Positions 46,421 to 57,845 of a stretch of DNA of 64,000 bases are shown in pieces. The first letter of the stretch is position 1, and each line of letters opens with the position of its first letter. The DNA comes from Tetrapyrgos nigripes (Eukaryota > Basidiomycota > Agaricomycetes > Agaricales > Campanellaceae): the NCBI GenBank assembly GCA_013368315.1, contig JAACJM010000025.1:372001-436000 (forward strand), read 5' to 3'. Both the position numbers and the translations under genes were made by a program. Under the pieces are notes generated by a model. It did no database searches, had not been told where the DNA came from, and saw only the letters and a program-made list of their open reading frames with translations.

Positions 46421-47312
46421 GTCTCAGGAAATAAGGAGGAGGGTGAAGATGGGTAGATAGAGGACTTGATACGCCCATCTTAAATACTTCAGAGAGTCGA
46501 TTATAATCACGGAAAGGTTGGGAAAAGGAGTTTCACGTCAGTAGGCACGGTGGCAACATTGAAGCTCCAACTCGAAATGCCTCCAAAGCGCGAACTTTGC
46601 AAGACATCGGATGTTACGCGTACAGGTGCCTTGTACAGCCATCGACTAACAACTGTTCTTCATTGAGATCCAGGCATCAAAATATCATGTTGAGGCCCGC
46701 TGCAACCCGTTGTGCGACACTTCTACAGATACCACTTTACCGCCACTATCGGAAATTGCTTTAGAAGGCGGTCTGAATCAATTTATATTGAGGTTGTCAA
46801 CCGATTGTCAACGTCGGAGTGAAGCTAAAGTGATGCCTGTCCATACGAGATCTCCGTCCCTCAGCGCTCATTGTTAAGCACCCAAGAGTCTACGTTAGTT
46901 CCGCAATTGGTCAGTAGATGAGCTACGTCGCTGGCCATGGCATATTCTGAAAGGGCTTTCGCAGATCAACCCCCCAATATTCTGTCGTTCTGTCCCGAAA
47001 ACAACGGTATCCAGTGATAACATCTTGAAACCAAGTATGTCTGTCAATAGCGCGTAGCTATGTACAATACTGGGTATCTAGTTGCACGATGACAGACTTG
47101 GTGGCAGGCTGTGTTGTCGATCCACCCTGGACCTAATCAGTTATTCCAATTAGGTCGCTTGTCGATCTCAGCATTGGGATTGGACTGTGCATACGTAGTA
47201 AATTTCCTGACTGAAATTGGCTAGCTCAATGGCATAGATTCAATTGCAAGACGGCGGGACGCTGGACTGCACCTGAAATTCTTTCGACGCTGTTTCAGCC
47301 TTTTTACAAGCA
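46421..47312. other. Intergenic, no gene seen
   Basis: Promoter side of the GMC gene (an AT-rich TATTTAAG near 46480 on the minus strand may be its TATA element). Nothing else is recognised. Confidence 0.4.
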
Positions 47313-47441
47313 CGCCGAAAATACAAAAATATCCGCTCGGCAGAAAGGCGTACAGAAACACACTTTTTTACAGATATATCTTATATCAGTAGTAGTGATG
47401 TGATCTATCCGTCGAGTGGATATTTTTGTCTTTTCGGCGTG
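47313..47441. mobile_element. Small inverted-repeat element (129 bp), 3-bp target duplication
   Basis: Begins CACGCCGAAAATACAAAAAT and ends with the inverse of CACGCCGAAAAGACAAAAAT, flanked on both sides by AAG (47310-47312, 47442-47444). No coding capacity. Its CAC ends and 3-bp duplication suggest a CACTA-like MITE unrelated in sequence to the one at 32641. Confidence 0.7.
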
Positions 47442-47844
47442 AAGACTCGGATCGCATCGTCTTCGTCGATATTAATCAATGATCATCCAATCATAGCCAA
47501 TCATTGAGTTGCACGTCTCTCCGCTAGAGCCACAGGAGTGTAAACATGCCATACAATCCAGTTACGGCCTCCGCCACTTCTCAGACACAAAAGGCTGAAA
47601 AATGACAGAAAAAAGCAATATCTGGAGGATAAGCAGATTCGGGTTTGCTTCCAGAGTCCTCGTTTGGCGGTTTCATGGCAGAATGCGGTTGTAACGTTAT
47701 AGTTGACGTCGAAGAATGTCCATGCGGAGTAATTTACACGAACGGCAGTAAGAGAGAGACAGATAGAGGTGACGGTTGAGATTGAAAGTGTCGGTAATCA
47801 TGGTGGAGGTCAAAGAAAATGGAAATATTCTCAGAAATAAAACA

Positions 47845-47909
47845 AAAATAAATATTGAGACCCGTAGGTCTACCACTCCGGGAAAGCGTGTCATCCTTGT
47901 GCAGGGGCC

Positions 47910-47940
<31 letters not shown>

Positions 47941-47964
47941 TTCGTATGTCACCCCGAAGGGGAC
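47845..47964 (-). ncRNA. U6: U6 spliceosomal RNA, copy 1
   Basis: Contains the U6 core: 5' stem-loop GTCCCCTTCGGGGTGAC, the ACAGAGA box with GATACAGAGAAGATTAGC, and CCCCTGCACAAGGATGACAC of the internal stem-loop. It ends at a T run (47848-47844) expected to stop RNA polymerase III. No intron, although some basidiomycete U6 genes have one. Sequence and upstream 50-70 bp are the same as copy 2. Confidence 0.93.
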
Positions 47965-48526
47965 AATAGTTAACTGTGTGAGTAAGGTAATGGCGCTAAG
48001 GATTTTGATTGTGTACATCCCACGGGGTCACGCGTGCTTTCCTAATCGGGTACCTACCCTCAACGTTCGACCACCGCGATGCTTACTGCTCACTATCCCG
48101 TTGTTCTTTCTTTCTCTTTTCTTCGCACATCAATGGATGTCTCTCCGCATAGGCTGTAACGTGAGTGTACTCTCGGCTGTCAAAGCACGAGTGCAATAAC
48201 GCGTAAATCCTCCTGAACAAATCTTTACCTAGTACAGCGACACGAAAAGGTCGACTCGGGAAGCGTTCTTTATTCTCCAAATGGTGCGTCTTTTGCTCTT
48301 TTGAATCTCTCTCACCGAATCTAGCAGTCCGGGCGATTGAAAAAGTAGCCATGACGACTCTAAATAGTGGACCCACAAACCTAACACAATGCCCGCTCGC
48401 CCTTGAAGCTTCTTCGACTAGGCTTCAACAACTCTTTTGTGTTCTTTTTTTACCTGTTTTTTTCACAAAGGCTCTCTGGGCTTCAAATGTGAGTCCTGTC
48501 CATCCTAGATCCATCCAAATCCCCCA

Positions 48527-50923
48527 ATGACATCGTGCTATAGCATCTACCCCCCAAACCCCCCAAACCCTCACGACGACCGATGGTCGTGGTCTCATCA
48601 CAGTTATTGTACTCCTGGACCTACATCACAGAAAACCCGAGTGTGGTTTACACCGGCAGGAGCTTCACCTTCGTCTTGGACTCTTCTAGATTATCCAGAT
48701 ATATTGCGGGGGCCCACGTTCACACCTGCTACCTTTGTCCCACATTCGGGTTCACCTCATGCTTATCATCCTCCCGCTCCACCACCGCAACCATCTCATT
48801 ATCCAAACCCAGCACCGGCACCAAGACCTCCTAATCCAAATTATCATTACCCTTATTATAATCATCCCAACGTGTACATCCCTCCGTCGTTCTACGCGAC
48901 TTCGTACACCACCACCAATGCTCAGCATCCTGCTCCCCAACCTAATAGTAATGATGGGCCTGTCATTCCGCCTGAAGCCCCACCTACATCTCCTACATCT
49001 GATTCTGCACTACCGGTAGTTGAATCTGAGCCTCCCGCACACATCAGCCCGGCTACTAGCGCACGAGGGTCTCCTACTCTTACTTCTGCTCAAGCCGAAC
49101 CCGAACATGAAGCTGCTGGTGACGAGAACGCTTTTTTAGACGAGTATGAAATTGAAGTTGAGAACGAGTTTGTTCGCCAGTCTCTCCATAGAACGTCTCC
49201 AGCTTCTCGCTCTCGTTCTCGCACTCCTTCACCGACTTCTACTACTGTTCCTGTTCCTGTTCCTGTTCCTGTTCCTACTCCTGTTCCCATTCTTGTTGCC
49301 ACTCCCACTCCTATTCGACCCCAACCCTGCACCCAAACTCAGACTGGGACTCAGCCCCAGACTCCAACCCCTGGACGTGTACACTTTGCTGTTCCCTCCA
49401 GCTCTTCGGGAAGCGGTGCCCTGGCTGTAGCTGCGAATGCGTCTAGTGCTGGTGTTGGTGCTGGTACGGGGACTAGTACCCAAGCTAGAGCTAGTCCTAC
49501 AGGTACTCGTTCTCCTAGTCGCAGTCGCAGAGCTGGTCCCAGCGGTACCCGCAATGCGACCGTCGTTCTGACTGGAGCGTTCTCATACACTTTCACTGTA
49601 ACGCCTGTTGCCGGTGGAGAAGGTGAAATTATTCATGATGAGACTCGACCTGAGGTTCAGGCTCAAGCTCAACGGTCTGAACGTCAACGTGATGGTAATA
49701 CTAGAGGTCGTGGCAGTAGGGGTAACAGGAGTAGTAGGGCGACTACTCGCGTCACTGGTACAGAAGGTGGTCATGGTAATGATACTGGTGCTGGTACTCG
49801 TACTCGCACTCGTACTGGTAGAGGTACTGGTAACAGGAATGTTTTTCAATCCAATCCGAACCCGAACCCAAATCCAAACCCATTTCCCCGACTCCCCTCA
49901 CCTCCAAGGATCCCAGCTCCTCCTCCAGTCGTCTTACACACCCTTCTTAAATGGAAAGGTCCAAATCCGTCAACCGAAGAATCTGAATCGAGTGGCAGTG
50001 GGAATACTAATATTCGAAACCAAAACACAAACCAATTCCCAATTCTCCCTCTCCACCTCCACTGGCTAGTCACCTCTCCACCCTTTCCCTCTCTCGATAT
50101 CGACATTGGTAACACCGACACTAACAATGGTGATGGTGATGGTAATCTCTTCATCACCTTCGGCGATAAAATGTATGCAAAATCCTATACGGATAGGTCA
50201 GACTCGGGCTCGGGGTTTTTGAGATTTTTTCTCAATGACCAGGGGATTTATTTCAGTAGTAGTGCAGAGGAACCGGAAGAAGTGTTAATTGAGGTGGAGG
50301 TGGATTCCAAGTCGGCCACCAATGCCAATGCTCGTATAGTTCTCCAAGCGATATTGGCTCGTTGGGGAGCTATTCAGTTAAGACCGAATCATCATGAGTA
50401 TTCGAATGCACAAAAACGAGGACGAAGACAATCTCCTTCCCGGACTAGTGGTACACCGAAATATAAAATAATCGATGTCCTTCAAGCTATTTACGATTAC
50501 TTCAATACCGACCTTAACGAAGAGGATATGAGGACTTGGGTTCAGTCGCCAAGCTCACGAAGAGGGACAGGGGGAACAGCAAAAACGAATAATTTGAGTT
50601 CGAACCCGAACCCGAACCTCCATCTGGATTTGGAAGGATCGAGGACAAGGAGATTGAAGCGATTTGTGAGGAGGTTGACTCCTTGTTTAAATTTGCCTTG
50701 TTTACGAGGTGTGGATGAGGGTGCGAGGGACAATCACGCCAACAGTAACAGGAACAGGAACAGGAACAGGAACGTTGCAGTCAACCAGTACAGGAGATCT
50801 GATGTGTTGGGGAATCAGATTCGGTTTGGGGGGATTTATTGGGAGTTTGATGAGGAAGCTGAAAGGGAGGGGCAGATGCGAGGGAATCTGAGGTTAAAGT
50901 TGAGGTTGCTTGATGTTGCTTGA
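48527..50923 (+). CDS. Low-complexity protein with a C-terminal DUF6699-like domain
   Basis: 798 residues in one exon. Residues 1-500 are Pro, Ser, Thr, Arg and Gly rich with dipeptide runs (VPVPVPVPVP, TRTRTRT, NPNPNPNPNP) and an RG-rich stretch. Residues about 505-680 look like the DUF6699 domain common in Agaricomycetes: LPLHLHWLVTSPPFPSLDID, then VDSKSATNANARIVL, and KIIDVLQAIYDYFNTDLNEE, followed by GNQIRFGGIYWEF near the end. Function of the domain is unknown. The gene lies between two inverted U6 genes. Dipeptide runs such as NRNRNRNR near residue 750 are likely prone to slippage. Confidence 0.75.
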   Translation: MTSCYSIYPPNPPNPHDDRWSWSHHSYCTPGPTSQKTRVWFTPAGASPSSWTLLDYPDILRGPTFTPATFVPHSGSPHAYHPPAPPPQPSHYPNPAPAPRPPNPNYHYPYYNHPNVYIPPSFYATSYTTTNAQHPAPQPNSNDGPVIPPEAPPTSPTSDSALPVVESEPPAHISPATSARGSPTLTSAQAEPEHEAAGDENAFLDEYEIEVENEFVRQSLHRTSPASRSRSRTPSPTSTTVPVPVPVPVPTPVPILVATPTPIRPQPCTQTQTGTQPQTPTPGRVHFAVPSSSSGSGALAVAANASSAGVGAGTGTSTQARASPTGTRSPSRSRRAGPSGTRNATVVLTGAFSYTFTVTPVAGGEGEIIHDETRPEVQAQAQRSERQRDGNTRGRGSRGNRSSRATTRVTGTEGGHGNDTGAGTRTRTRTGRGTGNRNVFQSNPNPNPNPNPFPRLPSPPRIPAPPPVVLHTLLKWKGPNPSTEESESSGSGNTNIRNQNTNQFPILPLHLHWLVTSPPFPSLDIDIGNTDTNNGDGDGNLFITFGDKMYAKSYTDRSDSGSGFLRFFLNDQGIYFSSSAEEPEEVLIEVEVDSKSATNANARIVLQAILARWGAIQLRPNHHEYSNAQKRGRRQSPSRTSGTPKYKIIDVLQAIYDYFNTDLNEEDMRTWVQSPSSRRGTGGTAKTNNLSSNPNPNLHLDLEGSRTRRLKRFVRRLTPCLNLPCLRGVDEGARDNHANSNRNRNRNRNVAVNQYRRSDVLGNQIRFGGIYWEFDEEAEREGQMRGNLRLKLRLLDVA

Positions 50924-51261
50924 TGTGGTCGGGGTTTTCTATACCATGCATACTTGGCTACACTGAGCCTCAGCCTACACATTACGGTAGACGGCGGCTT
51001 TGAGGTTATCTTTATTTTTTACTGTACTAGACGATAACCATGATAATAATGTACTGGTAACAATAATGGAATAAAGCATGAAATACTCATAATGAATGCA
51101 GTGTACATTGCTATAGTTTCGTGCCCAGAAAGTAGGATACATCCGGACTCGCAAGTCTCTGTTGAGGGGAAGATACTTGATTAGGAAGGCACGCGTCACC
51201 CCGTGAGGGGTACACAATCAAAATCCTTAGCGCCATTACCTTACTCACACAGTTAACTATT

Positions 51262-51285
51262 GTCCCCTTCGGGGTGACATACGAA

Positions 51286-51316
<31 letters not shown>

Positions 51317-51381
51317 GGCCCCTGCACAAGGATGACACGCTTTCCCGGAGTGGTAGACCTACGGGTCTCAATATTTATTTT
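51262..51381 (+). ncRNA. U6: U6 spliceosomal RNA, copy 2
   Basis: Same U6 core as copy 1 (GATACAGAGAAGATTAGC, CCCCTGCACAAGGATGACAC) in the opposite orientation, ending at TTTT (51378-51381). The two copies match through the RNA and upstream to about 51215, with a diverged match further upstream (GATTAGGAA.GCACGCGT). No TATA is evident at -30. Confidence 0.93.
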
Positions 51382-51537
51382 CTTTCTCGCGCCTTTTTAT
51401 TTCTGAGGATGTTTTCCTTACTCTTTGCAGCGAGATTGAGGACACTGGACAGATTCCATTGCTCAATTATCTTTTTGAGTAGTGAGCCAGCTGGTCGTGT
51501 GAGCAAAAATCGCGTCTACATATGACTTCAACACTTT

Positions 51538-53575
51538 ATGCTGACATGTCATGAGCTCAGTAGACTCCCCAAGCCTCCTCGCATAACCTCCCTTTTGGTC
51601 AGTCTCTCCTTCACTTTTTCCGACTCTTCTAACTTTTCAGTGCAACAGTTCCGCCATCAAACCCCAGGAGACCCGACCACAGCTCATATCCCATTCCTTC
51701 AAGACCGAAAGGTCCTGGACCCAACACATCCCGCAGCCAACCTCAACCGTCGTCTACTCCCCGTCGTCCGCAATGACAAGCTACACGTCTTCACCGCGCC
51801 CCTTGGGATCCTCGAACATCCCGAACTCCCTCGTCAACCTCCCTTCGACAGACCTATCGAACTATGGAAAGACCGCGTCACTCGAACGCTCAACGATCCC
51901 GACTTTCGTCCTCCCCAATCTATCAAGGATATACAGGATATGAAACTCCTTCCCGCTCTTTTACCAAAATTCCAAAAACCAAACCGAATGCCAATGTCTA
52001 TGATTATCGTTGTTGCGAAAAGAGTGACGAGCAAGCATAAACATGTTAGGTTGCAGATTATACATAAGCTTAGGGCTGCACTGGGGTTGATTGTGGCTAG
52101 AGGTGCAGATGTCAAAGGCGGGAAGATTGTTATTGATGATGAAAAGGCTTTGCAAATGATGGATAAGTGGGTTTTGAGAGGTATGTGTCGTCGGTACTTT
52201 GACATTTTCCTAAACGCTCAAATTTTAGAATAGGCTGGAGCTACACCTTCATCATCCAATCCTTGGAACTATATCGAATGCCTCTTACAGAGCTTATTCC
52301 GTCTCTTCGAAATATCATGTCCCAACTCTATAAGCAAGGTTCTCGCTTCGAGAACCAGTGGGCTCAAGATGCTTTAAAGGACCACCTCAATGCGCCTTCC
52401 GTAGCATCATCGTCTCGTCGCGTCAAGGACACCGTTAACAATGACGTGGCCCAGCCTTCTTTCAGACAGAGACAGAATAACGCTGCCGCCGTTCATGCTT
52501 CTACTCAGGATCATAGTCGTACTCGCGACACACCAAATCTCTCATCAACGCAACCTTGGGAATCTGATTTTGACTCTCATAGGCATAGACGAGAGGTCTG
52601 TAGAAAATCTTTCGTTTATTCTTCTTTCTCTTTACCTTCCCACCAAGCTTACTCAGTTCTCTATTTTTTTTTCAGCCCCCCAAACCCCCACCTTCCAAAT
52701 CTAGCCCCAGTCCCATTCTCGTACCAGGAGGGCGGCTCACAGATATAGACTTGGATACGTATACACGACCTGCTTCAACTTCAGCTTCGTCGTCAGCTGC
52801 AAAATCTCGTTCCCAACCCAGCACTACCAACAACAAGAAAGGTGGTACTCGCCCCGAGGTATTATCAGACGAAACCCAAACATTAGAAACACTTTCTCTT
52901 TTGGGAGCAAAGGGGAAGAAAGGTTCATGGCGGGATATGATGAAGGAAATGGAAGAGTTTGATGAGTTTGATGAGGAGGGCCAGTTGGAAAAAGACATTG
53001 ACATTGATAATGAGGTACGTACGTCCAGGTGCATCTGGTGCCGGTGCACGTTTCATTGTGCACGTTTCATTTCGTTCCATTCTCAACCTCACATCGACGT
53101 CGGGCTGATTCTCAACCCCTTTTAACCCCAGCAGCCCCTATTCAAACTCAACATCCCACCTCCATTACCCGAAGAATCGTCAACGTCATTGACGCGTTCC
53201 CAAGCGAGATCGCCCAGGAAAGCTGGGAGATGGAATGAATTCTCTTCTTCATCCTCCTCTCCGAAAGCAAAACCCAACGCAGAAAACACAGAATCCCGGA
53301 TCAACTCGATGTTGTTTACGAATAAGCCTATTATTATGAAGAAAGGGAATAGCGAGTCCGGTTCCAGGTCCAGAGCTGGAAGTTCCGTTTCTACAACTAG
53401 ATCTGGAGGCAGAGCTGCGGAAGCTGAACCTGGAAGTGGACGTGGTGTTGGAAATAGAGATGAAGGTGGACGTGGGACGAAGTCTAAGTCTAATTCTAAG
53501 GGAGATAGAGGCGGTACTGGACAGCGTCCCTCTAGTAGGTGGAAAAACACGGAGGAGGAAGTATATTTCAAGTAA
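51538..53575 (+). CDS. Basic protein with possible RnpA-like region, probably mitochondrial
   Basis: Exons 51538-51597, 51649-52180, 52234-52595, 52676-53014 and 53132-53575; introns of 51, 53, 80 and 117 nt with GT..AG ends, frame kept. The N-terminus MLTCHELSRLPKPPRITSLL is basic and may target mitochondria. Residues about 155-235 read SMIIVVAKRVTSKHKHVRLQ, IIHKLRAALGLIVARGAD and, after the second intron, GWSYTFIIQSLELYRMPLTE, LIPSLRNIM. The order of a hydrophobic strand, K-R-V, V-R, basic helix, a second strand and a final leucine-rich helix resembles bacterial RNase P protein RnpA, but I infer this from pattern only. The C-terminal half is Ser/Arg/Gly-rich and disordered. Confidence 0.65.
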
Positions 53576-53577
53576 TG

Positions 53578-53637
53578 TCGGATGTTGGATGTTGGATGTT
53601 GGATGTTGGATGGTGGATGGTGGATAGTGGATGGTGG
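53578..53637 (+). repeat. GATGTTG-type simple repeat after the stop codon
   Basis: About eight imperfect 7-bp units (GGATGTT, then GGATGGT and GGATAGT) begin directly after the stop codon, in the presumed 3' UTR. A shorter GGGTGTT run occurs near 53715. Confidence 0.8.
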
Positions 53638-53639
53638 TA

Positions 53640-54550
53640 CTTGGACAGTACAGGGATTTTTAGTTCTACAGATTGGCGTACATCGGGTTGGGGGATGGGC
53701 GCGGGCCCTGCTGTTGGGTGTTGGGTGTTGGGTTAAACTGGAAGTGTTCGCGTCGTCATATTTGGATGTCAGAGATGATGCATAAAAGTAAGATATTATA
53801 GGTAGACGACTTCTTAAAGTTGTTAAGTACAGACTAAATACAGTACACCTACACCCCTCCCTTTTACTAGAACTAGAATAGAATAGATTTTGAAGGTGCC
53901 TCTACGTCTACATACAGTACTTGGACCGAAGACGTAAGACACAAACTGTACATGTTCCTTATTACAGGAATAGTACTAGTGTGGTTTGTCGCCATCGTCT
54001 ACGTACGGAACGTAGCTTGAATACTTGTCAATGGCGCCGGCGAGCTGATGCACACTGGAAAACGAAGGAAAGCGCGTAAGCTTCAGTTAAATCATTACTT
54101 CTCCTTCCCTTCTTCCCCATCGGTATCCTTCCCCTTTCCATTGGTTGGTGAAGGGGTTAAGCGTTGGGGGTGGGAAGTGGGGAAGGGTGAGGGGCGAAAG
54201 GATGCAGTACACGAAATAGGCATCATGTAATAAAAATAATACCTAAGTGATAAACAACAGCTCTACTGTCACAATGTACACGTCTACACACAATGTACAT
54301 GTACATACACATTGGAACCTAATAAAAGAAAAAAACAACAACCAGCTCTCTGAATAACGAAAGGAACGAAACGAAATGGGCATGATGAGATGATGGGTTA
54401 TGAGTCGTGTGGTTTGGTCGTAAATGGATTCATTTCAATACTCATTCCGACTCGAAGCGGACACAATGTCAAATCATCACTTCTCCTCCCCCTACTCCCC
54501 TTATTTCCCATACCAGCCTCCTTCCCCCCTTCCTAACCCCACCCTACTCA
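53640..54550. other. Intergenic between convergent genes
   Basis: 3' regions of the gene at 51538-53575 and of the P450; no supported gene or RNA. Confidence 0.5.
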
Positions 54551-57276
54551 TCACTCATCACCCGCGCTCGCAAAACTAACCCTCAAAGGCATCTGCGACC
54601 CCTTCTCCACCTCTCCCTCAATCGTAGGTACCATAACCAAACAGGCTTCTCTCCTCAATTTGTCGATTTTGGATGTTTTTGAAAATTCGAAATTGCGGAG
54701 CAGCTCAATCATGAAGGTTTGGAGTTCGATGAGGCTTTTAGTGCCAGTGTGAGTGGGGTTGATTTTTGGGTGGTGGTGATGGTGGTGGTGTTTTTTTTTG
54801 GGGATGAAGGAGGACGCAGGAGGGGGGTTAACACCATGGACATGATGATGATGGGGGGAGGGGAAGACATAGCTAAATCAGCTACTTTGTACAATCGAGG
54901 GCGGCCCAGGAAGACTTACGCAAATCTCCATCCGATGCATGAACGGACGCCAGCTGAGAAGGTTGCCCTGTACAAACACAAGCACATATACAGTCAGAAC
55001 ACAACGCAAAAGCGCAAAGACTATCCGAATCCGAGTCTGAGCCAGGTGATTCAGTACTTACAGATTAGCATAAACACCCCACGACACACCCGTCTTGACG
55101 TAGTTGGGAATCAACCAACGGTCGGGGTTGAAAGTATGGGCGTCTTCTCCGAATATCTCTTGATTCCTAAAATCGTTCAGAGTCAGATTCAGAACCGTGA
55201 CGCGACAGACAGACAGATTTAGACAAAATTAGACACAATTAGGAGAAGGAGAGAAGGAGTAGACTAGGATAGATGATGTCGATCATACCTGTTATACGCG
55301 TGCATGGAAGCAACAATCTTCGTTCCCTTAGGTACAGGTAACTCTGTAATAGCCTCTTCATTCGTGAGCATGATAGGCTTGCTGAGGGGAAGGACATCAT
55401 CTTCGACGGCTCGTCGGTACAGGTGAATGGCCACGGGGTGGAATCGGAGTGTCTCCTGTAATGGCAATATTGTCAGTTCCGTCACTTGTACAGGAGAGGC
55501 CATATGTACTCACCTTGAGAACTGCAGTCATGTAGGGCATAGTCTCGAAATCTTGAGCGTTAAAGTCAACTCTTCCTTGCTTTTGAAGGGTCCTCTCGGC
55601 TTGTCTGATTTCTTGTCGTAGCCTAGTCTGCATATCTGGATGGCGTGCCATTTCTAGCATCATCCAAGAGAGGGTGTTGGAGGTTGTTTCGTGCCCTGGG
55701 CAAATAATACCAATAAGTGAGCTTTTATTATGACTTTTATGGATAGGATAGAATGTCTACGTACCTGCCAATGCTATGGTCCTGGTGGTTCTGGGATTTA
55801 GGACGACAAAATCCTGGATGAAACAAAAAGAGAACATACCGCATCTGGGCTATCAGTTCTTCGTTAGAAAGCCGCGTCTTTGGGTCCTCTGACGCATTGG
55901 CTTTCACTAGAGCACCGTAACCTGGTCAGTAAACGGACAATTCCAGTAAGAAAATCACAACGTACCTAAAAGACTCATAACATCTCTCTTCCCTTTGCCT
56001 TCGAGCAGAGCGTTAAATTTCATCTCAACTAGCTCCTTGGCAACTCTATCGACTGTTTGACCGTTACGGCGGAGGACTCGCAGGCGGGGGCTTGGTAGAT
56101 AGTCGGTAATGATTTGTATGACTCGAGATGGCAGGTATTGGGCGATGTCCAGACCAATGAGAGCTCCGTTGGAAGGAGAGCCAAATGCGTTGTGCCTGTC
56201 GTGATCACGTTTAGTCCATGATGCAAAGGAGAAAAAGCTAGAGGAAGCGACACCGACATCATATTCCTGTACACATCCTGCAACTCGTTCTCATCGTCTG
56301 CTATCGCGCCAAAATGATAATCGAATGCAGCTGGCAGGCAGGCACATCAGCACGACAATCAGAAATATCAAGAGTACCTGAATATACCTTGCCCTATAGC
56401 ATCCAGGGTGGCACGAGAAAGCCAGTCGGGAAGATCAAAAACAGCTGACTGGTCTGGGTTTGCTGACATGATGTCTCTCCATCTTGCACACATCTATCCC
56501 ATGCCCATGCATACGTGAGTATCAAATCAAGATCCGAAAGAGCTGGGCATACCGCCTCGGCGCAGGATAAGAAAATAGGAACAAAGTTCTTGGCCTCTGG
56601 AAAACCGAATCCTGGTATCATGACTTTACGCTGCCTCTTGTGGATATCGGCTTTTCATCGGTTTTAGCTGGGCGGCACGGAGGATGTGAGATTATAGTTA
56701 CTGACCTTCTGCCCATAGAATACCTCTCCCTCCAGTTAATCGACTAATCTCTCTGCGTTCCGTGTATTTCTGCCATCGGTACCCAGAAGTCTGGAAGATA
56801 TGCTGCAACGCCTTGGGATCCGTAATCAGCAGACGATCGTTCTACGATGAGCATGGATCAGTGCCGTATTCAATGACTCATGACGGAGAGCCACACGCAC
56901 GTTGAAGGGAGCCTTGAAACGAGTAATGTAACCATACTTTTCCTGCCAACTAAACTCGGTCTGTCCAAGTGCCACCAGGGTTGGTAAACGCTAGAAGTTG
57001 ATCTGGCCAAGCTATGAGTCTCACCAAGCCTGCTTGGTTTTGCATCAGTTCTCCCATGTTTCCTGTAGGGACATCTGATGAGAGAACTGCGATAAGCCTC
57101 CACCAAACGACAAAAGACTCACCCAACCACCAAGATTTAGAGTCAGGACCGGGAACATTGGGGAACTCTGGGCGCGTCCATCGCTTGTAGCAGAGATAGA
57201 GTAATACGTAGGAAACAAGGAGAACGGAGATACGGGTGGATCTACTGAAGTCTGAGCCTGAGAGGTCAGAATCCAT
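54551..57276 (-). CDS. Cytochrome P450 monooxygenase, multi-exon
   Basis: ATG 57276 begins MDSDLSGSDFSRSTRISVLL with a membrane anchor (VLLVSYVLLYLCYKR) and the proline hinge PEFPNVPGP. More than ten exons; the first are 57276-57123 and 57062-57025. P450 landmarks in order: the C-helix block SGYRWQKYTERRE, the KMHKRQRKVMIPGFGF block, I-helix ALAGHETTSN (joined across an intron at about 55695), ExxR helix ETLRFHP, PVPKGTKIVASMHAYNR, HTFNPDRWL (the PERF-type block) and heme loop FSAGVRSCIGWRFA with the Cys ligand. The last exon gives LIELQTFMIELLRNFEF and ends at TGA 54551-54553. No lesion is seen. It is ER-bound and needs a CPR partner. Substrate unknown; not placed in a CYP family. Confidence 0.9.
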
Positions 57277-57727
57277 GATGTGGGAAGTCTGGAGATAAAT
57301 TTAAAGGTGCCTTCAGGCTTTTATACTTGGAACAAACTTCTGATGAGAATACATAGAGGGTATTCAATTCACGCCCCGCCTGGGCCTGGCTGGTGGACAG
57401 ATATGTGGAATCGTGATATAAACCGTGAATTTGCGAAGCTTCTCCGGAGCTGCAATCAAAATAAAAGAGGATGGGGCGCAGGTAATCGTGCTGATCGCGA
57501 TACGGTCAATGGTCCCAGCCAAGTCGTGTACGTAGGCAAAAAACGCGCACCAACCACTCGATGGAGTCTGCGCCACAGATCTGAGCGTCCCAGTCTCAAG
57601 TGCTTCTGGAAACATACATGATAGATCAACGGTGATAGGGCCATATCGTGAGAGTGAACAAAAAACTCACAATATCCATATTTGAACACCGCCTCCAAAA
57701 GAGACCTGACAGGTCTTCATCTCCTTA
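57277..57727. other. P450 upstream region with TATA box
   Basis: TATAAAA on the minus strand at 57325-57319, 43 bases before the ATG. No gene is seen upstream up to the MITE. Confidence 0.5.
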
Positions 57728-57843
57728 CAGCTGTTTTCAAAATCCTACGGAAAACACGTTTTCAGTTTTCGTCGAGCTAGCCTTGGTCGGCATCAGATCA
57801 GACCTGTCAACGCGACTTTTCCGTAATTTTGTGAAAACAGCTG
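57728..57843. mobile_element. Tc1/mariner-type MITE (116 bp)
   Basis: Ends CAGCTGTTTTCAAAATCC and the inverse of CAGCTGTTTTCACAAAATT, both continuing to TACGGAAAA, flanked by TA (57726-57727, 57844-57845). Different terminal sequence from the MITE at 36407. No coding capacity. Confidence 0.75.
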
Positions 57844-57845
57844 TA

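Noticed and set aside
47855..48199. 114-codon frame with the same start as a frame at 51371-51111
   Set aside because: Identical peptides arise because both are antisense to the duplicated U6 genes.
54719..55222. 167-codon plus-strand frame
   Set aside because: Covers the P450 C-terminal exons and an intron on the other strand; the P450 reading is decisive.
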